Source of the DNA: Saccoglossus kowalevskii | Lineage: Eukaryota > Hemichordata > Enteropneusta > Harrimaniidae | Length of the DNA: 22,014 nt | Assembly (NCBI RefSeq): GCF_000003605.2 | Contig: NW_003118239.1 | Span: forward strand, 1-22,014 | Direction: 5' to 3' | Notes under the pieces: model-generated | The model's input: the letters and a program-made list of their open reading frames with translations, nothing else | What the model was told of the DNA's origin: nothing | Databases searched by the model: none | Shown here: in pieces, positions 11,169 to 21,582 of the stretch | Position numbering within the stretch: the first letter of the stretch is position 1 | How the letters are laid out: each line of letters opens with the position of its first letter | Position numbers and translations under genes: made by a program

Positions 11169-12680
11169 AGTGACGGGGTTCTTGGGTAGTATATTGTTTT
11201 TCATTGTATTCGTGACGCGATGACTGGGTCATATATGGTCTATCATTGTATTCGTGACGGGATGACTTGGTCATATATGGTCTATCATTGTATTTGTGAC
11301 GGGATGACTGGGTCATATATGGTCTATCATTGTATTTGTGACGAACTGACTTGGTCATATATGGTCTATCATTGTATTCGTGACGGGATGACTGGTTCAT
11401 ATATGGTCTATCATTGTATTCGTGACGGTATGACTTGGTCATATATGGTCTATCATTGTATTCGTGACGATATAACTGGGTCATATATGGTCTATCATTG
11501 TATTCGTGACGGGATGACTTGTTCATATATGGTCTATCATTGTATTCGTGACGGGATGACTGGGTCATATATGGTCTATCATTGTATTCGTGACGGGCTG
11601 ACTGGGTCATATATGGTCTATCATTGTATTCGTGACGGGCTGACTGGGTCATATATGGTCTATCATTGTATTCGTGACGGGATGACTGGGTCATATATGG
11701 TCTATCATTGTATTCGTGACGAGATGACTGGGTCATATATGGTCTATCATTGTATTCGTGACGGGATGACTGGGTCATATATGGTCTATCATTGTATTCA
11801 TGACGGGATGACTGGGTCATATATGGTCTATCATTGTATTCGTGATGGGATGACTTGGTCATATATGGTCTATCATTGTATTCGTGACGGGATGACTGGG
11901 TCATATATGGTCTATCATTGTATTCGTGACGGGATGACTGAGTCATATATGGTCTATCATTGTATTCGTGACGGGATGACTGGGTCATATATGGTCTATC
12001 GTTGTATTCGTGACGGGCTGACTTGGTCATATATGGTCTATCATTGTATTCGTGACGGGATGACTGGGTCATATATGGTCTATCATTGTATTCGTGACGG
12101 GCTGACTTGGTCATACATGGTCTAACATTGTATACGTGACGGGATGACTGGGTCATATATGGTCTATCATTGTATTCGTGATGGGATGACTGGGTCATAT
12201 ATGGTCTAACATTGTATACGTGACGGGATGACTGGGTCATATATGGTCTATCATTGTATTCGTGATGGGATGACTGGGTCATATATGGTCTATCATTGTA
12301 TTCGTGACGGGATGACTGAGTCATATATGGTCTATCATTGTATTCGTGACGGGATGACTGGGTCATATATGGTCTATCGTTGTATTCGTGACGGGCTGAC
12401 TTGGTCATATATGGTCTATCATTGTATTCGTGACGGGATGACTGGGTCATATATGGTCTATCATTGTATTCGTGACGGGCTGACTTGGTCATACATGGTC
12501 TAACATTGTATACGTGACGGGATGACTGGGTCATATATGGTCTATCATTGTATTCGTGATGGGATGACTGGGTCATATATGGTCTATCATTGTATTCGTG
12601 ACGGGATGACTGGGTCATATATGGTTTATCATTGTATTCGTGACGGTATGACTGGGTCATATATGGTCTATCATTGTATT
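11169..12680. repeat. Higher-order segment, 36 units
   Basis: This is exactly 36 x 42 bp. It opens with a TTTTTC junction (GGTTCTTGGG variant) and the standard prefix: GCGATGACTGGG, GGGATGACTTGG, TTTGTGACGGG, GAACTGACTTGG, GGGATGACTGG. TGGTTCATA, CGGTATGACTT and CGATATAACT units follow. The same opening, including GGTTCTTGGG and CGATATAACT, recurs at 20113. Units with TAACATTGTATACG occur at 12123, 12207 and 12501, showing an 84-bp and a 378-bp tandem duplication. The TAA in these units stops the plus frame. Confidence 0.88.
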
Positions 12681-12976
12681 AGTCGACTGGGGTTATTGGG
12701 TAGTATATTGTTTTTCATTGTATTCGTGACGCGATGACTGGGTCATATATGGTCTACCATTGTATTCGTGACGGGATGACTTGGTCATATATGGTCTATC
12801 ATTGTATTTGTGACGGGATGACTGGGTCATATATGGTCTATCATTGTATTTGTGACGAACTGACTTGGTCATATATGGTCTATCATTGTATTCGTGACGG
12901 GATGACTGGGTCATATATGGTCTATCATTGTATTCGTGACGGGATGACTTGGTCATATATGGTCTATCATTGTATT
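12681..12976. repeat. Compact 7-unit higher-order segment, copy 1
   Basis: Seven units in the order junction, GCGATGACTGGG with CTACCATTG, GGGATGACTTGG, TTTGTGACGGG, GAACTGACTTGG, GGGATGACTGGG, GGGATGACTTGG. The junction here is AGTCGACTGGGG, a 2-bp net insertion that is unique among the junctions and creates a SalI sequence. Apart from that insertion it matches the 7-unit segments at 14824, 15958 and 18685. Confidence 0.9.
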
Positions 12977-13522
12977 AGTGACGGGGTTATTGGGTAGTAT
13001 ATTGTTTTTCCTTGTGTTCGTGACGCGATGACTGGGTCATATATGGTCTATCATTGTATTCGTGACGGGATGACTTGGTCATATATGGTCTATCATTGTA
13101 TTTGTGACGGGATGACTGGGTCATATATGGTCTATCATTGTATTTGTGACGAACTGACTTGGTCATATATGGTCTATCATTGTATTCGTGACGGGATGAC
13201 TGGGTCATATATGGTCTATCATTGTATTCGTGACGGGATGACTTGGTCATATATGGTCTATCATTGTATTTGTGACGGACTGACTTGGTCATATATGGTC
13301 TATCATTGTATTCGTGACGGGATGACTGGGTCATATATGGTCTATCATTGTATTCGTGACGGGATGACTGGGTCATATATGGTCTATCATTGTATTTGTG
13401 ACGGGCTGACTTGGTCATATATGGTCTATCATTGTATTCGTGATGGGATGACTGGGTCATATATGGTCTATCATTGTATTCGTGACGGGATGACTTGGTC
13501 ATATATGGTCTATCATTGTATT
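12977..13522. repeat. Higher-order segment, 13 units
   Basis: The segment is exactly 546 bp. The junction has the CCTTGTGTTCG variant that is found after every compact 7-unit segment. The standard prefix is followed by TTTGTGACGGACTGACTTGG, two GGGATGACTGGG units, TTTGTGACGGGCTG, a GATGGG unit and a GGGATGACTTGG unit before the next junction. It has the same plan as the opening of the segments at 15118, 16252 and 18979. Confidence 0.88.
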
Positions 13523-14235
13523 AGTGACGGGGTTATTGGGTAGTATATTGTTTTTCCTTGTATTCGTGACGCGATGACTGGGTCATATATGGTCTATCAT
13601 TGTATTCGTGACGGGATGACTTGGTCATATATGGTCTATCATTGTATTTGTGACGGGATGACTGGGTCATATATGGTCTATCATTGTATTTGTGACGAAC
13701 TGACTTGGTCATATATGGTCTATCATTGTATTCGTGACGGGATGACTGGTCATATATGGTCTATCATTGTATTCGTGACGGGAAGACTTGGTCATATATG
13801 GTCTATCATTGTATTTGTGACGGACTGACTTGGTCATATATGGTCTATCATTGTATTCGTGACGGGATGACTGGGTCATATATGGTCTATCATTGTATTC
13901 GTGACGGGATGACTGGGTCATATATGGTCTATCATTGTATTTGTGACGGGCTGACTTGGTCATATATGGTCTATCATTGTATTCGTGACGGGATGACTTG
14001 GTCATATATGGTCTATCATTGTATTTGTGACGGACTGACTTGGTCATATATGGTCTATCATTGTATTCGTGACGGGATGATTGGGTCATATATGGTCTAT
14101 CATTGTATTTGTGACGGGCTGACTTGGTCATATATGGTCTATCATTGTATTCGTGATGGGATGACTGGGTCATATATGGTCTATCATTGTATTCGTGACG
14201 GGATGACTTGGTCATATATGGTCTATCATTGTATT
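13523..14235. repeat. Higher-order segment, 17 units, one base short
   Basis: Length is 713 bp, which is 17 units minus the single G missing near 13749 (ATGACTGGTCATA). The prefix and the GGACTGACTTGG series match the preceding segment. Four extra units are inserted in the interior, including ATGATTGGG. The neighbouring unit carries GGAAGACTTGG. It appears to be an expanded version of the 12977 segment. Confidence 0.86.
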
Positions 14236-14823
14236 AGTGACGGGGTTATTGGGTAGTATATTGTTTTTCCTTGTGTTCGTGACGCGATGACTGGGTCATA
14301 TATGGTCTATCATTGTATTCGTGACGGGATGACTTGGTCATATATGGTCTATCATTGTATTTGTGACGGGATGACTGGGTCATATATGGTCTATCATTGT
14401 ATTTGTGACGAACTGACTTGGTCATATATGGTCTATCATTGTATTCGTGACGGGATGACTGGGTCATATATGGTCTATCATTGTATTCGTGACGGGATGA
14501 CTGGGTCATATATGGTCTATCATTGTATTCGTGACGGGCTGACTGGGTCATATATGGTCTATCATTGTATTCGTGACGGGATGACTGGGTCATATATAGT
14601 CTATCATTGTATTCGTGACGGACTGACTTGGTCATACATGGTCTATCATTGTATTCGTGACGGGATGACTGGGTCATATATGGTCTATCATTGTATTCGT
14701 GATGGGATGACTGGGTCATATATGGTCTATCATTGTATTCGTGACGGGATGACTGGGTCATATATGGTTTATCATTGTATTCGTGACGGTATGACTGGGT
14801 CATATATGGTCTATCATTGTATT
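14236..14823. repeat. Higher-order segment, 14 units
   Basis: The segment is exactly 588 bp. After the standard prefix it goes directly to the terminal series shared by many segments: GGGCTGACTGGG, a TATATAG unit, a GGACTGACTTGG unit with TACATGG, GATGGG, a GTTTATC unit and a GGTATG unit, then the junction. It is effectively a prefix joined to a suffix with little interior. Confidence 0.87.
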
Positions 14824-15117
14824 AGTGACGGGGTTATTGGGTAGTATATTGTTTTTCATTGTATTCGTGACGCGATGACTGGGTCATATATGGTCTACCA
14901 TTGTATTCGTGACGGGATGACTTGGTCATATATGGTCTATCATTGTATTTGTGACGGGATGACTGGGTCATATATGGTCTATCATTGTATTTGTGACGAA
15001 CTGACTTGGTCATATATGGTCTATCATTGTATTCGTGACGGGATGACTGGGTCATATATGGTCTATCATTGTATTCGTGACGGGATGACTTGGTCATATA
15101 TGGTCTATCATTGTATT
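14824..15117. repeat. Compact 7-unit higher-order segment, copy 2
   Basis: The segment is exactly 294 bp, with the same seven unit types in the same order as 12681-12976, including the CTACCATTG variant in the second unit. It has the standard AGTGACGGGG junction with TTTTTCATTG. It is followed by a CCTTGTGTTCG junction, as are the other compact copies. Confidence 0.91.
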
Positions 15118-15957
15118 AGTGACGGGGTTATTGGGTAGTATATTGTTTTTCCTTGTGTTCGTGACGCGATGACTGGGTCATATATGGTCTATCATAGTAT
15201 TCGTGACGGGATGACTTGGTCATATATGGTCTATCATTGTATTTGTGACGGGATGACTGGGTCATATATGGTCTATCATTGTATTTGTGACGAACTGACT
15301 TGGTCATATATGGTCTATCATTGTATTCGTGACGGGATGACTGGGTCATATATGGTCTATCATTGTATTCGTGACGGGATGACTTGGTCATATATGGTCT
15401 ATCATTGTATTTGTGACGGACTGACTTGGTCATATATGGTCTATCATTGTATTCGTGACGGGATGACTGGGTCATATATGGTCTATCATTGTATTCGTGA
15501 CGGGATGACTGGGTCATATATGGTCTATCATTGTATTTGTGACGGGCTGACTTGGTCATATATGGTCTATCATTGTATTCGTGATGGGATGACTGGGTCA
15601 TATATGGTCTATCATTGTATTCCTGACGGGATGACTGGGTCATATATGGTCTATCATTGTATTCGTGACGGGCTGACTGGGTCATATATGGTCTATCATT
15701 GTATTCGTGATGGGATGACTGGGTCATATATAGTCTATCATTGTATTCGTGACGGACTGACTTGGTCATACATGGTCTATCATTGTATTCGTGACGGGAT
15801 GACTGGGTCATATATGGTCTATCATTGTATTCGTGATGGGATGACTGGGTCATATATGGTCTATCATTGTATTCGTGACGGGATGACTGGGTCATATATG
15901 GTTTATCATTGTATTCGTGACGGTATGACTGGGTCATATATGGTCTATCATTGTATT
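15118..15957. repeat. Higher-order segment, 20 units
   Basis: The segment is exactly 840 bp. It combines the interior series of the 12977 segment (GGACTGACTTGG, two GGGATGACTGGG, TTTGTGACGGGCTG, GATGGG) with the full terminal series of the 14236 segment. This combination is what an exchange between those two segment types would give. Private variants are CATAGTATTCG near 15193 and TTCCTGACGGG near 15619. Confidence 0.87.
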
Positions 15958-16251
15958 AGTGACGGGGTTATTGGGTAGTATATTGTTTTTCTTTGTATTC
16001 GTGACGCGATGACTGGGTCATATATGGTCTACCATTGTATTCGTGACTGGATGACTTGGTCATATATGGTCTATCATTGTATTTGTGACGGGATGACTGG
16101 GTCATATATGGTCTATCATTGTATTTGTGACGAACTGACTTGGTCATATATGGTCTATCATTGTATTCGTGACGGGATGACTGGGTCATATATGGTCTAT
16201 CATTGTATTCGTGACGGGATGACTTGGTCATATATGGTCTATCATTGTATT
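15958..16251. repeat. Compact 7-unit higher-order segment, copy 3
   Basis: The segment is exactly 294 bp, with the same seven-unit order and CTACCATTG marker. Private changes are TTTTTCTTTG in the junction and GTGACTGGATG in the third unit. A CCTTGTGTTCG junction follows. Confidence 0.9.
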
Positions 16252-17550
16252 AGTGACGGGGTTATTGGGTAGTATATTGTTTTTCCTTGTGTTCGTGACG
16301 CGATGACTGGGTCATATATGGTCTATCATTGTATTCGTGACGGGATGACTTGGTCATATATGGTCTATCATTGTATTTGTGACGGGATGACTGGGTCATA
16401 TATGGTCTATCATTGTATTTGTGACGAACTGACTTGGTCATATATGGTCTATCATTGTATTCGTGACGGGATGACTGGGTCATATTTGGTCTATCATTGT
16501 ATTCGTGACGGGATGACTTGGTCATATATGGTCTATCATTGTATTTGTGACGGACTGACTTGGTCATATATGGTCTATCATTGTATTCGTGACGGGATGA
16601 CTGGGTCATATATGGTCTATCATTGTATTCGTGACGGGATGACTGGGTCATATATGGTCTATCATTGTATTTGTGACGGGCTGACTTGGTCATATATGGT
16701 CTATCATTGTATTCGTGATGGGATGACTGGGTCATATATGGTCTATCATTGTATTCGTGACGGGCTGACTTGGTCATATATGGTCTATCATTGTATTTGT
16801 GACGAACTGACTTGGTCATATATGGTCTATCATTTTATTTGTGACGAACTGACTTGGTCACATATGGTCTATCATTGTATTCGTGACGAGATGACTGGGT
16901 CATATATGGTCTATCATTGTATTCGTGACGGGCTGACTTGGTCATATATGGTCTATCATTGTATTCGTGACGGGATGACTGGGTCATATATGGTCTATCA
17001 TTGTATTCGTGACGAGATGACTGGGTCATATATGGTCTATCATTGTATTCGTGACGGGATGACTGGGTCATATATGGTCTATCGTATTCGTGATGGGATG
17101 ACTTGGTCATATATGGTCTATCATTGTATTCGTGACGGGATGACTGGGTCATATATGGTCTATCATTGTATTCGTGACGGGATGACTTGGTCATATATGG
17201 TCTATCATTGTATTCGTGACGGGATGACTGGGTCATATATGGTCTATCATTGTATTCGTGACGGGCTGACTTGGTCATATATGGTCTATCAATGTATTCG
17301 TGAAGGGATGACTGGGTCATATATGGTCTATCATTGTATTCGTGACGGGCTGACTTGGTCATACATGGTCTATCATTGTATTCGTGACGGGATGACTGGG
17401 TCATATATGGTCTATCATTGTATTCGTGATGGGATGACTGGGTCATATATGGTCTATCATTGTATTCGTGACGGGATGGCTGGGTCATATATGGTCTATC
17501 ATTGTATTCGTGACGGTATGACTGGGTCATATATGGTCTATCATTGTATT
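16252..17550. repeat. Higher-order segment, 31 units, three bases short
   Basis: Length is 1299 bp, which is 31 units minus the ATT missing near 17083 (ATCGTATTCG for ATCATTGTATTCG). The left part repeats the 12977 series. The interior has an ATCATTTTATTTG unit near 16830 followed by a TCACATATGG unit, a pair also found near 20988. This interior resembles the left-domain modules at 720-870 and 8740-8870. It closes with the common terminal series. Confidence 0.86.
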
Positions 17551-18684
17551 AGTGACGGGGTTATTGGGTAGTATATTGTTTGTCATTGTATTCGTGACGG
17601 GATGACTGGGTCATATATGGTCTATTATTGTATTCGTGACGGGATGACTGGGTCATTTGTAGTCTATCATTGTATTCGTGACGGGCTGACTTGGTCATAT
17701 ATGATCTATCATTGTATTCGTGACAAGATGACTGGGTCATATATGGTCTATCATTGTATTCGTGACGAGATGACTGGGTCATATATGGTCTATCATTGTA
17801 TTTGTGACGAACTGACTGGGTCATATATGGTCTATCATTGTATTCATGACGGGCTGACTTGGTCATATATGGTCTATCATTGTATTCGTGACGGACTGAC
17901 TTGGTCATATATGGTCTATCATTGTATTCGTGACGGGATGACTGGGTCATATATGGTCTATCATTGTATTCGTGACGGGATGACTGGGTCATATATGGTC
18001 TATTATTGTATTCGTGATGGGATGACTTGGTCATATATGGTCTATCATTGTATTCGTGACGGGATGACTGGGTCATATATGGTCTATTATTGTATTCGTG
18101 ATGGGATGACTTGGTCATATATGGTCTATCATTGTATTCGTGACGGGATGACTGGGTCATATATGGTCTATCATTGTATTCGCGACGGAATGACTGGGTC
18201 ATATATGGTCTATCATTGTATTCGTGACGGGATGACTGGGTCATATATGGTCTACCATTGTATTCGTGACGGGCTGACTTGGTCATATATGGTCTATCAT
18301 TGTATTCGTGACGGGATGACTGGGTCATATATGGTCTATCATTGTATTCGTGATGGGATGACTGGGTCATATATGGTATATCATTGTATTCGTGACGGGA
18401 TGACTGGGTCATATATGGTCTATCATTGTATTCGTGATGGGATGACTGGGTCATATATAGTCTATCATTGTATTCGTGACGGACTGACTTGGTCATACAT
18501 GGTCTATCATTGTATTCGTGACGGGATGACTGGGTCATATATGGTCTATCATTGTATTCGTGATGGGATGACTGGGTCATATATGGTCTATCATTGTATT
18601 CGTGACGGGATGACTGGGTCATATGTGGTTTATCATTGTATTCGTGACGGTATGACTGGGTCATATATGGTCTATCATTGTATT
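17551..18684. repeat. Higher-order segment, 27 units, left-domain type
   Basis: The segment is exactly 1134 bp. It opens with the TTTGTCATTG junction that is otherwise restricted to the left domain, and its interior is also left-domain-like: the CAAG-GAG-GAACTGACTGGG module (17723) and the TATTATTG, CGCGACGGA, CTACCATTG series. The TATTATTG plus following unit is duplicated in tandem (18001 and 18085, 84 bp apart). It looks like a block moved or converted from the left domain into the right one. Confidence 0.85.
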
Positions 18685-18978
18685 AGTGACGGGGTTATTG
18701 GGTAGTATATTGTTTTTCATTGTATTCGTGACGCGATGACTGGGTCATATATGGTCTACCATTGTATTCGTGACGGGATGACTTGGTCATATATGGTCTA
18801 TCATTGTATTTGTGACGGGATGACTGGGTCATATATGGTCTATCATTGTATTTGTGACGAACTGACTTGGTCATATATGGTCTATCATTGTATTCGTGAC
18901 GGGATGACTGGGTCATATATGGTCTATCATTGTATTCGTGACGGGATGACTTGGTCATATATGGTCTATCATTGTATT
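18685..18978. repeat. Compact 7-unit higher-order segment, copy 4
   Basis: The segment is exactly 294 bp, with the same seven-unit order and CTACCATTG marker as copies 1 to 3. By eye it appears identical to the 14824 copy. It is followed by a CCTTGTGTTCG junction. Confidence 0.9.
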
Positions 18979-20112
18979 AGTGACGGGGTTATTGGGTAGT
19001 ATATTGTTTTTCCTTGTGTTCGTGACGCGATGACTGGGTCATATATGGTCTATCATTGTATTCGTGACGGGATGACTTGGTCATATATGGTCTATCATTG
19101 TATTTGTGACGGGATGACTGGGTCATATATGGTCTATCATTGTATTTGTGACGAACTGACTTGGTCATATATGGTCTATCATTGTATTCGTGACGGGATG
19201 ACTGGGTCATATATGGTCTATCATTGTATTCGTGACGGGATGACTTGGTCATATATGGTCTATCATTGTATTTGTGACGGACTGACTTGGTCATATATGG
19301 TCTATCATTGTATTCGTGACGGGATGACTGGGTCATATATGGTCTATCATTGTATTCGTGACGGGATGACTGGGTCATATATAGTCTATCATTGTATTTG
19401 TGACGGGCTGACTTGGTCATATATGGTCTATCATTGTATTCGTGATGGGATGACTGGGTCATATATGGTCTATCATTGTATTCGTGACGGGCTGACTTGG
19501 TCATATATGGTCTATCATTGTATTCGTGACAAGATGACTGGGTCATATATGGTCTATCATTGTATTCGTGACGAGATGACTGGGTCATATATGGTCTATC
19601 ATTGTATTTGTGACGAACTGACTGGGTCATATATGGTCTATCATTGTATTCGTGACGGGCTGACTTGGTCATATATGGTCTATCATTGTATTCGTGACGG
19701 ACTGACTTGGTCATATATGGTCTATCATTGTATTCGTGACGGGATGACTGGGTCATATATGGTCTATCATTGTATTCGTGACGGAATGACTGGGTCATAT
19801 ATGGTCTATCATTGTATTCGTGACGGGCTGACTGGGTCATATATGGTCTATCATTGTATTCGTGACGGGATGACTGGGTCATATATGGTCTATCTTTGTA
19901 TTTGTGACGAACTGACTTGGTCATATATGGTCTATCATTGTATTCGTGACGGGATGACTTGGTCGTATATGGTCTATCATTGTATTCGTGATGGGATGAC
20001 TGGGTCATATATGGTCTATCATTGTATTCGTGACGGGATGACTGGGTCATATATGGTTTATCATTGTATTCGTGACGGTATGACTGGGTCATATATGGTC
20101 TATCATTGTATT
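18979..20112. repeat. Higher-order segment, 27 units
   Basis: The segment is exactly 1134 bp, the same length as the 17551 segment but different in content. It starts with the standard prefix and the 12977-type series, then contains the CAAG-GAG-GAACTGACTGGG module (19530). It ends with GATGGG, GTTTATC and GGTATG units. It therefore joins a right-domain left half to a left-domain-type interior. Confidence 0.86.
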
Positions 20113-21582
20113 AGTGACGGGGTTCTTGGGTAGTATATTGTTTTTCATTGTATTCGTGACGCGATGACTGGGTCATATATGGTCTTTCATTGTATTCGTG
20201 ACGGGATGACTTGGTCATATATGGTCTATCATTGTATTTGTGACGGGATGACTGGGTCATATATGGTCTATCATTGTATTTGTGACGAACTGACTTGGTC
20301 ATATATGGTCTATCATTGTATTCGTGACGGGATGACTGGTTCATATATGGTCTATCATTGTATTCGTGACGGTATGACTTGCTCATATATGGTCTATCAT
20401 TGTATTCGTGACGATATAACTGGGTCATATATGGTCTATCATTGTATTCGTGACGGGATGACTGGGTCATATATGGTCTATCATTGTATTCGTGACGGGA
20501 TGACTGGGTCATATATGGTCTATCATTGTATTCGTGACGAGATGACTGGGTCATATATGGTCTATCATTGTATTCGTGACGGGATGACTGGGTCATATAT
20601 GGTCTATCATTGTATTCATGACGGGATGACTGGGTCATATATGGTCTATCATTGTATTCCTGACGAGATGACTGGGTCATATATGGTCTATCATTGTATT
20701 TGTGACGAACTGACTGGGTCATATATGGTCTATCATTGTATTCGTGACGGGCTGACTTGGTCATATGTGGTCTATCATTGTAATCGTGACGGACTGACTT
20801 GGTCATATATGGTCTATCATTGTATTCGTGGCGGGATGACTGGGACATATATGGTCTATCATTGTATTCATGACGGGATAACTGGGTCATATATGGTCTA
20901 TCATTGTATTCGTGACGGGCTGACTTGGTCATATATGGTCTATCATTGTATTTGTGACGAACTGACTTGGTCATATATGGTCTATCATTTTATTTGTGAC
21001 GAACTGACTTGGTCACATATGGTCTATCATTGTATTCGTGACGAGATGACTGGGTCATATATGGTCTATCATTGTATTCGTGACGGGCTGACTTGGTCAT
21101 ATATGGTCTATCATTGTATTCGTGACGAGATGACTGGGTCATATATGGTCTATCATTGTATTCGTGACGGGATGACTGGGTCATATATGGTCTATCATTG
21201 TATTCATGACGGGATGACTGGGTCATATATGGTCTATCATTGTATTCGTGACGGAATGACTGGGTCATATATGGTCTATCATTGTATTCGTGACGGGCTG
21301 ACTGGGTCATATATGGTCTATCATTGTATTCGTGACGGGATGACTGGGTCATATATGGTCTATCATTGCATTCGTGACGGACTGACTTGATCATACATGG
21401 TCTATCATTGTATTCGTGACGGGATGACTGGGTCATATATGGTCTATCATTGTATTCGTGATGGGATGACTGGGTCATATATGGTCTATCATTGTATTCG
21501 TGACGGGATGACTGGGTCATATATGGTTTATCATTGTATTCGTGACGGTATGACTGGGTCATATATGGTCTATCATTGTATT
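20113..21582. repeat. Higher-order segment, 35 units
   Basis: The segment is exactly 1470 bp. The opening (GGTTCTTGGG junction, TGGTTCATA, CGGTATGACTT, CGATATAACT) matches the segment at 11169, offset 8944 bp. The interior has a GAG-GAACTGACTGGG pair without the CAAG unit (about 20655-20720) and the ATCATTTTATTTG plus TCACATATGG pair shared with 16830. A CTTGATCATACATGG unit near 21387 carries a plus-strand TGA stop. It ends with the common terminal series. Confidence 0.86.

Noticed and set aside
12677-12700. A site-specific recombination scar at the AGTCGACTGGGG junction with its SalI sequence.
   Set aside because: A 2-bp net insertion in one of 17 junctions is explained equally well by small mutation or consensus error.
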